From NCBI GenBank assembly GCA_016196755.1, contig JACPXC010000012.1, forward strand, positions 1 to 55,045: a stretch of 55,045 nucleotides of DNA. The letters are read 5' to 3'. Source of the stretch: Elusimicrobiota bacterium. Lineage in GTDB: Bacteria; Elusimicrobiota; Elusimicrobia; UBA1565. Below the pieces are notes generated by a model. It was not told the origin of the DNA. It was given only the letters and a program-made list of their open reading frames with translations, and made no database searches. Positions 44,640-52,983 of the stretch are shown one piece after another. Made by a program: the position numbers and the translations under genes. Numbering within the stretch: the stretch's first letter is position 1; every line of letters starts with the position of its first letter.

Positions 44640-44670
44640 ACTTCTCTAGTTTCTCTATGTCTGGCACCGT
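44640..44670 (-). repeat. Right 31-bp inverted repeat of the RAYT element
   Basis: It is the exact reverse complement of 43553-43583. It ends 45 bases before the hemE ATG. Confidence 0.9.
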
Positions 44671-44697
44671 AGTCGTGGTGGGAGCGGGGCCTTTTGG

Positions 44698-44703
44698 TAA
44701 TAT
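44698..44703 (+). promoter_or_regulatory. -10 element (TAATAT) for the hemE operon
   Basis: TAATAT lies 12 bases before the hemE ATG and just outside the right repeat of the RAYT element. Any -35 box would therefore fall close to or within the element's end. Confidence 0.4.
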
Positions 44704-44715
44704 CAGGTCCCCGCC

Positions 44716-45735
44716 ATGCGATTTCTTGATGCCTGCCGTCTGAAGAAGGTCGACGCCACGCCGGTCTGGTTCATGCGCCAGGCGGGGCGCTACATGCCCG
44801 AGTACCGGGCCATCCGGCGGAAGGCGTCCTTCCTCGAGATGTGCACCGATCCCGCGATCGCCGCCGAGGTGACGCTTCAGCCGGTGCGCTTCATGGCGGT
44901 CGACGCGGCGATCCTGTACGCCGATATACTGCTGCTGGCGCGCCCGATGGGGCTCAAGCTCGAGTTCGTCAAGGGCGAGGGGCCCGTGCTGACCCCGCCG
45001 GTACGCTCGGCCAAGGCCGTGGCCGCCCTGCGCGCCTTCGACCCTGACGTCGAGCTGGGGTTTGTCATGGACGCGATCCGCCTCGTGCGCCGCGAGCTGG
45101 CCGGCCGCATTCCGTTGATCGGATTTGCGGGAGCGCCGTTCACGGTGGCCAGCTATTTCATCGAGGGCGGTCCCTCCAAGGATTACCGCTGGACGAAGCT
45201 CATGATGCACGCCGAGCCGCGGCTCTGGGCGGCGCTCATGGCCAAGATCGCCGACGCCACGGCGGCCTATCTGCGCGCCCAGGTGGCGGCCGGGGCGCAG
45301 GCCCTCCAGCTCTTCGACTCCTGGGTGGGCGCGCTCTCGCGCGAGGACTATCTCCGGAGCGTGAAGCCCTGGTCCGACCGCGTGCTGGCCGCCGCGCGCC
45401 GCACCGGTGTGCCGGTCGTCACCTTCGGTACCGGCACCGCTCCCTTCCTCGAGGACTTCGCCGACTCGCCGGCCGACGTGGTCGGCGTGGACTGGCGCCT
45501 GCCTCTGGACGCCGCGTGGCGCCGCATCGGCAAGAGGGCCATCCAGGGCAACATGGACCCGGTCCTCCTGTTCCTGCCGCGGCCCCAGCTCAAGAAGGCC
45601 GTGCGCGCCGTGCTCGCCGAGGCCGGCGGGCGGCGCGGCCACGTCTTCAACCTGGGACACGGCATCCTCCAGGAGACCCCGCCCGACAACGTCCGCGCCG
45701 TGGCCGACTGGGTACACGAGTGGACGGCGCGCTAA
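44716..45735 (+). CDS. hemE: Uroporphyrinogen decarboxylase HemE
   Basis: A 339-residue HemE converting uroporphyrinogen III to coproporphyrinogen III. The signature P-V-W-F-M-R-Q-A-G-R-Y-M-P-E-Y lies at the N terminus, with the substrate-binding Arg and the following Asp (A-A-I-L-Y-A-D-I-L). G-F-A-G-A-P-F-T-V-A-S-Y, F-D-S-W-V-G and the late N-L-G-H-G-I motif are all in place. The length is normal for the family (about 340-355). It opens a run of six tightly packed genes: hemE, hemH, hemY, a DUF155-like gene, an M16 peptidase and an alpha/beta hydrolase. The hemH start lies inside its 3' end. Confidence 0.97.
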   Translation: MRFLDACRLKKVDATPVWFMRQAGRYMPEYRAIRRKASFLEMCTDPAIAAEVTLQPVRFMAVDAAILYADILLLARPMGLKLEFVKGEGPVLTPPVRSAKAVAALRAFDPDVELGFVMDAIRLVRRELAGRIPLIGFAGAPFTVASYFIEGGPSKDYRWTKLMMHAEPRLWAALMAKIADATAAYLRAQVAAGAQALQLFDSWVGALSREDYLRSVKPWSDRVLAAARRTGVPVVTFGTGTAPFLEDFADSPADVVGVDWRLPLDAAWRRIGKRAIQGNMDPVLLFLPRPQLKKAVRAVLAEAGGRRGHVFNLGHGILQETPPDNVRAVADWVHEWTAR

Positions 45736-46634
45736 TACCTTCCGCCGTTCTCGTGATGGCGTACGGGGCGGCCCGGAGCCCGGCCGAGATCCCCGCCTAC
45801 CTGGCCGACATCCGCGGCGGCCGTCCCGCGCCGCCGGAGCTCCTGGCCCAGGTCACCGAGCGCTACGCCGCCATCGGCGGCTCGCCGCTGTTTGCCATCA
45901 CCGACGCCCAGGCGGCGGCCCTGTCCAAGGCCCTGGCCGCGCGCGGGCTCCCGGCCCGCGTGGCCGTGGGGATGCGCCACGCCGAGCCCACGATCGCCGC
46001 GGCCGCCGCCGCGCTGGCCAAAGAAGGCATCAAGGCGGTGGTCGGCCTGCCGCTGACGCCGTTCCAGTCCCGTCTCTCGGTGGGCGCCTACTACAAGAAG
46101 CTCGAGGAGGCCGCGGCCGGCCTTGCCGTGCGCCGGGTCGGGGACTGGCACGCCCATCCGCGCCTCGTGGCGGCCTACGCGGCGCGCACCTTCGAGGCCC
46201 TGGCGCGCGTCCCCGAGGCCCTGCGCGGGCGCACCGAGCTCCTGCTCACGGCGCACAGCCTGCCCAGCCGCATACTGGCCGACGGCGACCCCTACCCGCT
46301 CCAGCTCGAGGAGACCGCCGGGCTCGTGGCCCAGGCCTGCGGCTTCGCCTCCTGGCGCTTCGCCTACCAGAGCCGCGGAGCGGGTGCCGAGCCCTGGCTG
46401 GGTCCCGACGCGGGCGCCGTCCTCGAGGAGTCGGCCGCCGCCGGTGCTAAGGCCGTCGTGCTCTGCCCGGTCGGGTTTGTCTCCGAGCACATGGAGACGC
46501 TCTACGACATCGACGTCCTCTATAAGGGAAAGGCGGCGGCCCTGGGTCTGGCCTTCGAGCGCGCCGGAGCCCTCAACGACCATCCCGATTTCATCGCCGC
46601 GCTGGCCGATACCGCGGCGTCGGGCCTGCCATGA
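45720..46634 (+). CDS. hemH: Ferrochelatase HemH
   Basis: A 304-residue ferrochelatase (metal insertion into porphyrin). The N terminus S-A-V-L-V-M-A-Y-G-A matches the family opening, T-A-H-S-L-P-S-R holds the conserved metal-site His, and S-E-H-M-E-T-L-Y-D-I-D holds the conserved Glu. S-P-L and G-L-P-L-T-P-F-Q-S are also family-like. Given the HemY-type oxidase next door, it could act on coproporphyrin (CpfC-type) or protoporphyrin. The start is chosen at GTG 45720, overlapping hemE by 16 bases, because later candidates (GTG 45753, ATG 45756) would remove the first strand. Its stop overlaps hemY by ATGA. Confidence 0.95.
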   Translation: MDGALIPSAVLVMAYGAARSPAEIPAYLADIRGGRPAPPELLAQVTERYAAIGGSPLFAITDAQAAALSKALAARGLPARVAVGMRHAEPTIAAAAAALAKEGIKAVVGLPLTPFQSRLSVGAYYKKLEEAAAGLAVRRVGDWHAHPRLVAAYAARTFEALARVPEALRGRTELLLTAHSLPSRILADGDPYPLQLEETAGLVAQACGFASWRFAYQSRGAGAEPWLGPDAGAVLEESAAAGAKAVVLCPVGFVSEHMETLYDIDVLYKGKAAALGLAFERAGALNDHPDFIAALADTAASGLP

Positions 46635-48031
46635 GCCGCGTCGTCGTCGTGGGAGGCGGCATCGCCGGCCTCGCCTGCGCCTACCGCCTCGCGAAGGCCG
46701 GGGCCGAGGTCGTGCTCCTCGAGGCCGCCCCGCGCCTGGGCGGCAAGATCCTCTCCGAGAAGGTGGGCTCGGTGACCTTCGAGGGCGGTCCGGACTCCTT
46801 CATCACGTCCAAGCCCGTCGCGCTCGAGCTTACGCGTGAGCTCGGGCTCGAGGAGCGCCTGCTCCCGACCGGCGACGTCGACAGGGACGTCTTCGTCTAC
46901 TCCCGCGGGCGGCTGCGGCGCTATCCCGACGGCCTCATGCTGATGGCTCCGGCCGAGGTCCTGCCGTTTCTCGCCTCCGACCTGGTCGGCTGGAGGACCA
47001 AGCTGCGGATGGGCTTGGACCTCCTGCTGCCGCGCGGGGGCGCGGGCGATGAATCGCTGGGCGCCTTCACCCGCCGCCGCTTCGGCGGCGAGGCGCTCGA
47101 GGTCGTCGTCGCCCCCATCATGGCCGGCATCTTCGCCGGCGACCCCGACCGCCTGAGCCTGGCCGCCACCTTTCCCAAGTTCCCCGAGCTCGAGCAGCGT
47201 TGGCGCAGCGTGATCCTCGGCCTGCGCGCCGACCGCGCGCGCCGCGCCGGCCTTAAGGCCGCGGCGGCGCCGGCTCGGCGCGTGACGATGTTCATGGCGA
47301 TGAGCGGCGGTCTCGAGACGCTGACCGCGGCCTTGGCCGCGCGCCTGCCCGCCGGCGCCGTGCGCCTGCGAGCGCCGGCCGAGTCGCTGACGCGGACCGG
47401 GGACCGCTGGGTCGTGCGCGCCAAGGGAGAGGAGCACCCGGCCGACGCCGTCGTCCTCGCGGTCCCGGCCTCGGCCGCGGCGCGGCTGACGGCGGGCTTG
47501 GACCCCGCGCTTTCGGCCGAGCTGGCCTCCGTCCGCTACGTCTCGACGGCCACGGTCACGCTCTCCTACCCCGCCGGCACCTGGGGCGGGCGCCTCCGGG
47601 GCTTCGGCTTCGTGGTCGACCGGCGCGAGATCGCCGTGGTGACGGCGGCCACCTTCTCGACGAGCAAGTTCCCCGGCCGCGCGCCCGACGGCACCGAGGT
47701 GCTGCGCCTCTTTCTCGGCGGCTGGCGCCGGGAGGAGATGGTGGACTGGACCGACGAGCGCATCCTCGCCGGCGTCCGCGCCGACCTGCGGCGCATCCTC
47801 GGCGCCGACCCCGAGCCGGCCGCCGCGCGCGTCTACCGCTGGCCGGCCGCCAACCCGCAGTATGTGGTGGGGCACCAAGCCCTGGTGGCCCGACTCGAGG
47901 AAAGGCTAGGCTCCCATCCGGGCCTGCTCCTGGCCGGTTCCTCTTATAAAGGAGTGGGCATCCCCGACTGCGCGCGCTCGGGCACCGAGGCGGCGCGGCT
48001 GGCGTTGGAACTCAAGGGAGGCGTGGCCTGA
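46631..48031 (+). CDS. hemY: Oxygen-dependent (copro/proto)porphyrinogen oxidase, HemY type
   Basis: A 466-residue flavoprotein. It has an N-terminal FAD-binding G-G-G-I-A-G-L-A-C-A-Y, L-E-A-A-P-R-L-G-G-K-I, F-E-G-G-P-D-S-F, and the C-terminal A-G-S-S-Y-K-G-V-G-I-P-D-C-A-R-S-G typical of PPOX/CgoX. It removes six electrons from the porphyrinogen using O2, so heme synthesis here appears to depend on oxygen, or to tolerate it. It sits between hemH (4-base overlap) and a DUF155-like membrane protein (1-base overlap). Distinguishing protoporphyrinogen from coproporphyrinogen oxidase would need phylogeny; no hemQ is seen in the window. Confidence 0.95.
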   Translation: MSRVVVVGGGIAGLACAYRLAKAGAEVVLLEAAPRLGGKILSEKVGSVTFEGGPDSFITSKPVALELTRELGLEERLLPTGDVDRDVFVYSRGRLRRYPDGLMLMAPAEVLPFLASDLVGWRTKLRMGLDLLLPRGGAGDESLGAFTRRRFGGEALEVVVAPIMAGIFAGDPDRLSLAATFPKFPELEQRWRSVILGLRADRARRAGLKAAAAPARRVTMFMAMSGGLETLTAALAARLPAGAVRLRAPAESLTRTGDRWVVRAKGEEHPADAVVLAVPASAAARLTAGLDPALSAELASVRYVSTATVTLSYPAGTWGGRLRGFGFVVDRREIAVVTAATFSTSKFPGRAPDGTEVLRLFLGGWRREEMVDWTDERILAGVRADLRRILGADPEPAAARVYRWPAANPQYVVGHQALVARLEERLGSHPGLLLAGSSYKGVGIPDCARSGTEAARLALELKGGVA

Positions 48032-49131
48032 TGCGCGGCGAAGTCGTCTACATGTACGCCTATGACGTGGCCTATGAGATCGACCTGGTCCGCGCCCGCG
48101 GGGCCCTGACGACCGCCGAGTTCCGCGAGCTGACCCCCGCCAAGACCCTGCCGCGCGACTACCCGTTCTACAAGCCGCTGGGCATCGCCAAGGACCCGGT
48201 GACGGTGCAGACGGCCCTGGGCCTCTTGACCGTGCGCCGCGAGGCCAAGCTCTTCTCGATCGGCGGCCTCTCGGTCATGCTGCGCGTGGAGTTCGAGGTG
48301 CCCGAGCTCGGCAGCCTCCTGAGCTACCACAACCCGCTCGTCGAGGACGGCGGGCGTCTCGACGACGTGGCCGGCGCCTTGGCCGAGGAGGTCCTGCAGG
48401 CCATCCGCCCCATCGCGGTGCGCCCCGCGGCCGGGCGCGGCAGCCCCGAGGCCTACACGGTGTTCTGCGTCAGCGACCCCTCTCCCTCGGCCGGCGGCAA
48501 GACCGCCGAGATGTGGCTCGAGGAGTGGCGCGACGAGGTGGCCGGTCTGCTCACCGAGGAAGCCGACTTCGACCGCCTCTCCGACGCCGAGGTCCGGGAG
48601 ACCACGCGCTGCTCCTTCTCCTACACAAACGACGACCTGCTCGTCATCGACTGGGACGCGGCCCTGGTGCTCGACCCCACCGGGGCCACCGACGACGTGC
48701 TCTACATCCTTGAGGTCGCCAACCTCCAGCTCACCGAGCTGCAGATCTACGACGGCATCCTCGACCGCACGCTCGAGAGCGCCTACGACGACCTCGAGCG
48801 CTTCGCCGCCAGCCCGCCGCTGCTCGGCGGGCCTGGCGACGTCCTGCCCCGGCTCAAGACCGTGCTCATCGACCTGACCAAGTTCTCCGAGGAGATGACC
48901 AACATCACGAAGTTCTTCGGCGACTACCATCTGGCCCGCGTCTATATGGGCGCTCGCGAGCGCTTCCACCTGCAGGAGTGGGAGCGCTTGCTCGAGGGCC
49001 GCCTCGAGCGCCTCGACGGCGTCTATAAACGCATCTCCGACGACCAGGCCAGCCGGCGCATGATCCTGCTCGAGGTGGCCATCGTCGTGCTCTTCGTGGT
49101 CGACCTGGCGAGCATCTTCCTCAAGAAATAG
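48031..49131 (+). CDS. DUF155/RMD1-like protein with C-terminal membrane anchor
   Basis: A 366-residue protein. The long soluble part includes Y-A-Y-D-V-A-Y-E-I-D-L and, later, E-V-A-N-L-Q-L-T-E-L-Q-I-Y-D. It is followed by a helical stretch (R-L-E-R-L-D-G-V-Y-K-R-I-S-D-D-Q-A-S-R-R) and one C-terminal membrane span (I-L-L-E-V-A-I-V-V-L-F-V-V-D-L) ending in K-K. This order (helical coil, then tail anchor) resembles the DUF155/RMD1 family, but the N-terminal match is loose. Its ATG shares one base with the hemY stop, placing it firmly in the heme operon. A membrane-associated role in heme handling is possible but only contextual. Confidence 0.65.
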   Translation: MRGEVVYMYAYDVAYEIDLVRARGALTTAEFRELTPAKTLPRDYPFYKPLGIAKDPVTVQTALGLLTVRREAKLFSIGGLSVMLRVEFEVPELGSLLSYHNPLVEDGGRLDDVAGALAEEVLQAIRPIAVRPAAGRGSPEAYTVFCVSDPSPSAGGKTAEMWLEEWRDEVAGLLTEEADFDRLSDAEVRETTRCSFSYTNDDLLVIDWDAALVLDPTGATDDVLYILEVANLQLTELQIYDGILDRTLESAYDDLERFAASPPLLGGPGDVLPRLKTVLIDLTKFSEEMTNITKFFGDYHLARVYMGARERFHLQEWERLLEGRLERLDGVYKRISDDQASRRMILLEVAIVVLFVVDLASIFLKK

Positions 49132-49141
49132 GGGGCGTCCC

Positions 49142-52036
49142 ATGAACTTTCTCGCCGCGCTGGCGTTGATATTGTCCTTCCCGGTCATGGCCCAGGATTG
49201 GGCCTCCTCCTCGCGCTTGCCCGCGCCGCTGCCGGCCCCCGTCCCCGGCGACCCCATGCAGGCGACGGTCCACCGGCTTCCCAACGGCCTGACGGTCTAC
49301 CTCTCGCCCAACCGCCAGGTCCCGCGCATCACGGCTCATATCGCCGTCCGCGCCGGCGGCGCCCAAGACCCGGCCGACTCGACGGGCATGGCCCACTACC
49401 TCGAGCACATGCTCTTTAAGGGCAGCAAGCGCCTCGGCACGCTCGACGCCGCCAAGGAGAAGGTCCACCTCGACCGCATCGCCGCGCTCTACGAGACGCT
49501 CTTCGGCGAGACCGACGTCGAGAAGCGCAGCAGCCTCTACGCCGAGATCGACCGCGAGAACCAGGCGGCCGCGAAATTCGCCGTCCCCAACGAGCTCGAC
49601 AAGGTCTACAAGACGCTCGGGATCACGGGCGTCAACGCCTACACCTCCAACGAGCGCACGGTCTACACCTGCGACATGCCCAAGAACCGGCTCGAGGCCT
49701 GGGCCAAGCTCGAGGCCGACCGCTTCGCGGCCCCGGTGTTCCGCCTCTTCCAGAGCGAGCTCGAGACGGTCTATGAGGAGAAGAACACCTGGCTCGACGA
49801 CGCCGGCACGGTCATCTCCGAGGCGCTCGATAAGGCGCTCTACAAGGACCACCCTTACGCCACGCCGATCCTGGGCACCATCGAGCACCTAAAGAACCCC
49901 TCGCTGGCCAAGATGTACGAGTTCTACGCTTCCCACTACGTTCCCAACAACATGGCCGTCGTCCTGGCCGGCGACTTCGAGCCTGAGCAGGCTCTGGCCC
50001 TCATCGAGAAGCACCTGGGCGCCTGGAAGCCCAAGGCTCTGAGCGCGGACCGCCATCCGGCCATCCCGCCGCTGACCAAGCCCGAGCGCGTCGAGGTCCG
50101 CTACGAGTCCGAGGAGATGATGCTCATGGCCTGGCCGACGGTGCCGGTCTCTCATCCCGACGCCGACGCCGTCACCGTCATGGACATGGTGGTGTCCAAC
50201 GCCGAGTCCGGCCTCGTCGACCTGCGCCTCAATCAGGCCCAGAAGGTCAAGACGGCCGGCTCGACGCCGGGCTTCCGCAACGAGGCCGGGGTGTGGACGA
50301 TGTGGGCGCTCCCCAAGGAAGGCCAGACCCTCGAGGAGGCCGAGGCCCTGCTCATGGGGATGGTCGCCGACCTCAAGAAGGGCGATTTCAGCGAGGAGGA
50401 CCTCAAGGCCATCGTGCTCGACTTCGAGATCGGCGAGAAGTACAAGCTCGAGTCCAACGGCTCTCGGGTCTCGGAGATGGTCGACGCCTTCGCCGAGTAC
50501 GCCGAGTGGCCCGAGCGCGCGGCGCGCCTCGAGCGCCTGCGCCGGGTCACCAAGGACGACGTGGTCCGGGTCGCCAACAAGTACCTGGGCGAGGGACGGG
50601 CGGTGGCCTACCGGCGCAAGGGCAAGCCCGTCATCCCGTCGATGACCAAGCCCGCCTTCACCAAGGTCGACATCGCTCCCGGCCGCGAGTCGGCCTTTTA
50701 TAGGGACGTCATCCGGACGCCGGCCGCGCCGATCGAGCCCAAGTGGGTCAAGAAGGGCGCCGACTACGTCGAGGCGCCCACCGCGTTCGGCAAGGTCGTG
50801 GCGGTCAAGAACCCGGTCAACGACCTGTTCTCGCTCTCCTACAACATCGAGCGCGGCCGCCGGCACGACCGCGCCCAGTGCGCCGCGGTGGGGCTCTGGG
50901 GAAAGTCCGGCGCCGGCGAGCTCTCGGCCGACGCGCTCAAGCGGCGGCTCTACGCGCTGGGGATCAAGATGAACGCCTGGTGCGGCGAGGCGAGATCGGG
51001 TTGGAGCCTGGCGGGCCCCGATGCCAGCCTCGAGCCGGCGCTGGCGCTCTTGCGGACGCGCTTTCAGTCCCCCAACGTGGAGCCGGGAACGCTCGAGAAG
51101 ATGACGGCCATCTGGATCGGCCAGCACAAGGACAGCAAGATCGACCCGGGCGCTATCAACGGCGCGCTGACCGAATGGGCCGAGCGCGGCGCCGAGAGCG
51201 CGGTCCTGCTCGACTTAAGCGACGCCGAGCTCAAGGCCCTTAAGGAATCCGACCTCAAGGCCGCGCTGGCCGACTTCCCGGCCTGGCAGGGCCGGGCCGC
51301 CTACGTGGGGCCGCGCTCGGCCGAGGCGGTGGCCGAGCTCCTCAAGGAGCCAGGCGCGGCCTACAAGCCCGCCCCCGAGCGCCGGCCGGTGACCTACGTG
51401 AAGCCGGAGGGCCCGCGGGTCATCTTCACGCACCGCGACATGGTCCAGTCCAACGTCGGCCTCTACGCGGCCGACGGCACCGTCGAGCTGGAGCGCTCGG
51501 TGGACTACCGCTTCTACAACAACTACATGGGCGGCGGGATGAGCTCGGTCATCTTCCAAGAGGTGCGCGAGGCGCGCTCCTTGGCCTACTCGGCCTGGGG
51601 CGGCTACGGGACGGGCAGCCGTCCGGGCGACGAGAACCGCCTCATGGGGCGGCTGGGCTGCCAGGCCGACAAGACCATCGACGCGGTGGAGCTTTTGGGA
51701 AAGCTCCTCAAGGACCCGCCGGCCTTCGAGAGCCGCTTCAAAGAGGCCAAGGAATCCATCCTGCAGACCTACCGGACCGACCCGCTCACCTTTCGCGAGG
51801 TCCCGGGCGCGGTGCTGGCCTGGGAGGACCTGGGGCTCTCCGAGGACCCGCGGCCGAAGCGCTTCGAGCGCTCGAAGGGCTACACGCTAAAGGATTTGTT
51901 GGCCTTCTCGAAGCGCTTCAAGGACAAGGCCCTTACCGTCCACATCCTGGGCAACCGCGAGCGGGTCGACATGAAGGCGCTGACCAAGTTCGGGACGCTG
52001 ACCGAGAAGACGGTCGACGAGCTCTTCCCGTACTAG
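49142..52036 (+). CDS. Secreted M16 (insulinase/PqqL-type) zinc peptidase
   Basis: A 964-residue two-lobed M16 peptidase with a signal peptide (M-N-F-L-A-A-L-A-L-I-L-S-F-P-V-M-A-Q). The inverted zinc motif H85-Y-L-E88-H89 is intact, and the downstream Glu ligand lies in E-T-V-Y-E-E-K-N (about 208-215). The separation from HxxEH is longer than usual, with an insertion of charged helices. The second lobe (about 520-964) lacks HxxEH and keeps the R-Y-like substrate features (N-N-Y-M-G-G-G-M-S-S, A-R-S-L-A-Y). It should act outside the cytoplasm on peptides or small proteins. An AGGGGG Shine-Dalgarno-like tract precedes the ATG, 10 bases after the previous stop. Confidence 0.93.
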   Translation: MNFLAALALILSFPVMAQDWASSSRLPAPLPAPVPGDPMQATVHRLPNGLTVYLSPNRQVPRITAHIAVRAGGAQDPADSTGMAHYLEHMLFKGSKRLGTLDAAKEKVHLDRIAALYETLFGETDVEKRSSLYAEIDRENQAAAKFAVPNELDKVYKTLGITGVNAYTSNERTVYTCDMPKNRLEAWAKLEADRFAAPVFRLFQSELETVYEEKNTWLDDAGTVISEALDKALYKDHPYATPILGTIEHLKNPSLAKMYEFYASHYVPNNMAVVLAGDFEPEQALALIEKHLGAWKPKALSADRHPAIPPLTKPERVEVRYESEEMMLMAWPTVPVSHPDADAVTVMDMVVSNAESGLVDLRLNQAQKVKTAGSTPGFRNEAGVWTMWALPKEGQTLEEAEALLMGMVADLKKGDFSEEDLKAIVLDFEIGEKYKLESNGSRVSEMVDAFAEYAEWPERAARLERLRRVTKDDVVRVANKYLGEGRAVAYRRKGKPVIPSMTKPAFTKVDIAPGRESAFYRDVIRTPAAPIEPKWVKKGADYVEAPTAFGKVVAVKNPVNDLFSLSYNIERGRRHDRAQCAAVGLWGKSGAGELSADALKRRLYALGIKMNAWCGEARSGWSLAGPDASLEPALALLRTRFQSPNVEPGTLEKMTAIWIGQHKDSKIDPGAINGALTEWAERGAESAVLLDLSDAELKALKESDLKAALADFPAWQGRAAYVGPRSAEAVAELLKEPGAAYKPAPERRPVTYVKPEGPRVIFTHRDMVQSNVGLYAADGTVELERSVDYRFYNNYMGGGMSSVIFQEVREARSLAYSAWGGYGTGSRPGDENRLMGRLGCQADKTIDAVELLGKLLKDPPAFESRFKEAKESILQTYRTDPLTFREVPGAVLAWEDLGLSEDPRPKRFERSKGYTLKDLLAFSKRFKDKALTVHILGNRERVDMKALTKFGTLTEKTVDELFPY

Positions 52037-52983
52037 TGGACAACCGTCGTCTGGCCGGGGCCGTCGTGCTGGTGGCGGCGGCGGCCGTCACGGTTTTTAA
52101 CCTCAACGCCTACCGCCACGCGGTGGCGATGGTGCGCTTCGGCGAGCAAGGCGCGGTCCGCACCGGACGGCCGGACCGGATAGGCTGGCTGGAGAAGGCG
52201 CGGGTCCTCGTCATGGGCATCGACCTGCCGCGGCCGATGGCGGAGGCCTTCCCGGAGGTCCCCTATCGGACGATCCGCTTCCCGACAAGCGACGGCCTGA
52301 CGCTGGAGGCCTGGTACGTCCCCGCTGAGCGCCCCAAGGGCACGGCCATCGTCCTGCACGGCTACGCGGGGGAGAAGTCGTCGATGCTGACGCGGGCCAC
52401 GGCCTTGCGGGAATTGGGCTGGTCCTGCCTTCTAGTCGACTTCCGCGGCGTGGGCGGCTCCGACGGGCGCGAGACGACGCTGGGCTGGAAGGAGGCCGAG
52501 GACGTCCTGGCGGCGGTGCGCTTCACCCGCGCGGCCTTCCCGGGCAAGACCGCGGTCTACGGGGTCTCGATGGGGGCTGTGGCCGCCCTGCGGGCGTTGG
52601 GGCCGCTGGGGGCCAAGGCCGACGTCCTCATCATCGAGTCGCCCTACGATACGCTCGAGCGCACGACGCGGGCGCGCTTTACGATGATGGGCCTGCCGTC
52701 CTGGCCGGCGGCCGACGCGCTGCTCTTCTGGGGCGGCCTGCACGCGGGTTTCAGCTCCGGCGACTTCGCGCCGATGGCCTTCGCCGAGACGGTGACGGCG
52801 CCGACCTTGGTCTTCCACGGGGCCGGCGACCGCTACGTGAGCGAAGAGGACGCCCATCGCGTGGCCATGGCGCTCCCCAAAGGCACCTTGGTCGTGTTCC
52901 CCGATTGCGGCCACAGCGGCTTCCTCAAGGCCGACCCTGAGAAGTGGCGGAGTTGGGTCTCTCGGGCGCTGGCGTCAGCCTAG
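52036..52983 (+). CDS. Membrane-anchored alpha/beta hydrolase
   Basis: A 315-residue protein starting at GTG, which shares one base with the preceding TAG stop. An N-terminal anchor (L-A-G-A-V-V-L-V-A-A-A-A-V-T-V) leads into an alpha/beta-hydrolase domain: L-H-G-Y-A-G-E-K, V-D-F-R-G-V-G-G-S-D-G, nucleophile elbow Y-G-V-S-M-G-A-V-A, an Asp in G-A-G-D-R-Y-V, and a His in D-C-G-H-S-G-F. It is of the YqkD/BEM46-like type. The substrate is unknown. It ends the heme/M16 gene run and overlaps the convergent SDR gene by 9 bases. Confidence 0.88.
   Translation: MDNRRLAGAVVLVAAAAVTVFNLNAYRHAVAMVRFGEQGAVRTGRPDRIGWLEKARVLVMGIDLPRPMAEAFPEVPYRTIRFPTSDGLTLEAWYVPAERPKGTAIVLHGYAGEKSSMLTRATALRELGWSCLLVDFRGVGGSDGRETTLGWKEAEDVLAAVRFTRAAFPGKTAVYGVSMGAVAALRALGPLGAKADVLIIESPYDTLERTTRARFTMMGLPSWPAADALLFWGGLHAGFSSGDFAPMAFAETVTAPTLVFHGAGDRYVSEEDAHRVAMALPKGTLVVFPDCGHSGFLKADPEKWRSWVSRALASA

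Larger units (their letters stand above)
43553..44670 (+). mobile_element. RAYT-type element bounded by perfect 31-bp inverted repeats
   Basis: The 1,118-base unit consists of the left repeat, a promoter, the Y1-transposase gene, about 190 non-coding bases with a terminator, and the right repeat. Its gene is visibly less GC-biased than its neighbours, which supports acquisition. No target-site duplication is seen, as expected for HUH/Y1 chemistry. It sits in the prc-hemE intergenic space. Confidence 0.75.

Noticed and set aside
44451-44640. Possible structured RNA gene (tmRNA- or tRNA-like CCACCA next to a GC stem)
   Set aside because: The CCACCA falls in the loop of the terminator hairpin, no acceptor stem or T-arm can be formed around it, and no SRP, 6S, RNase P or tmRNA core is visible. 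Kept only as non-coding cargo of the RAYT element plus a terminator.
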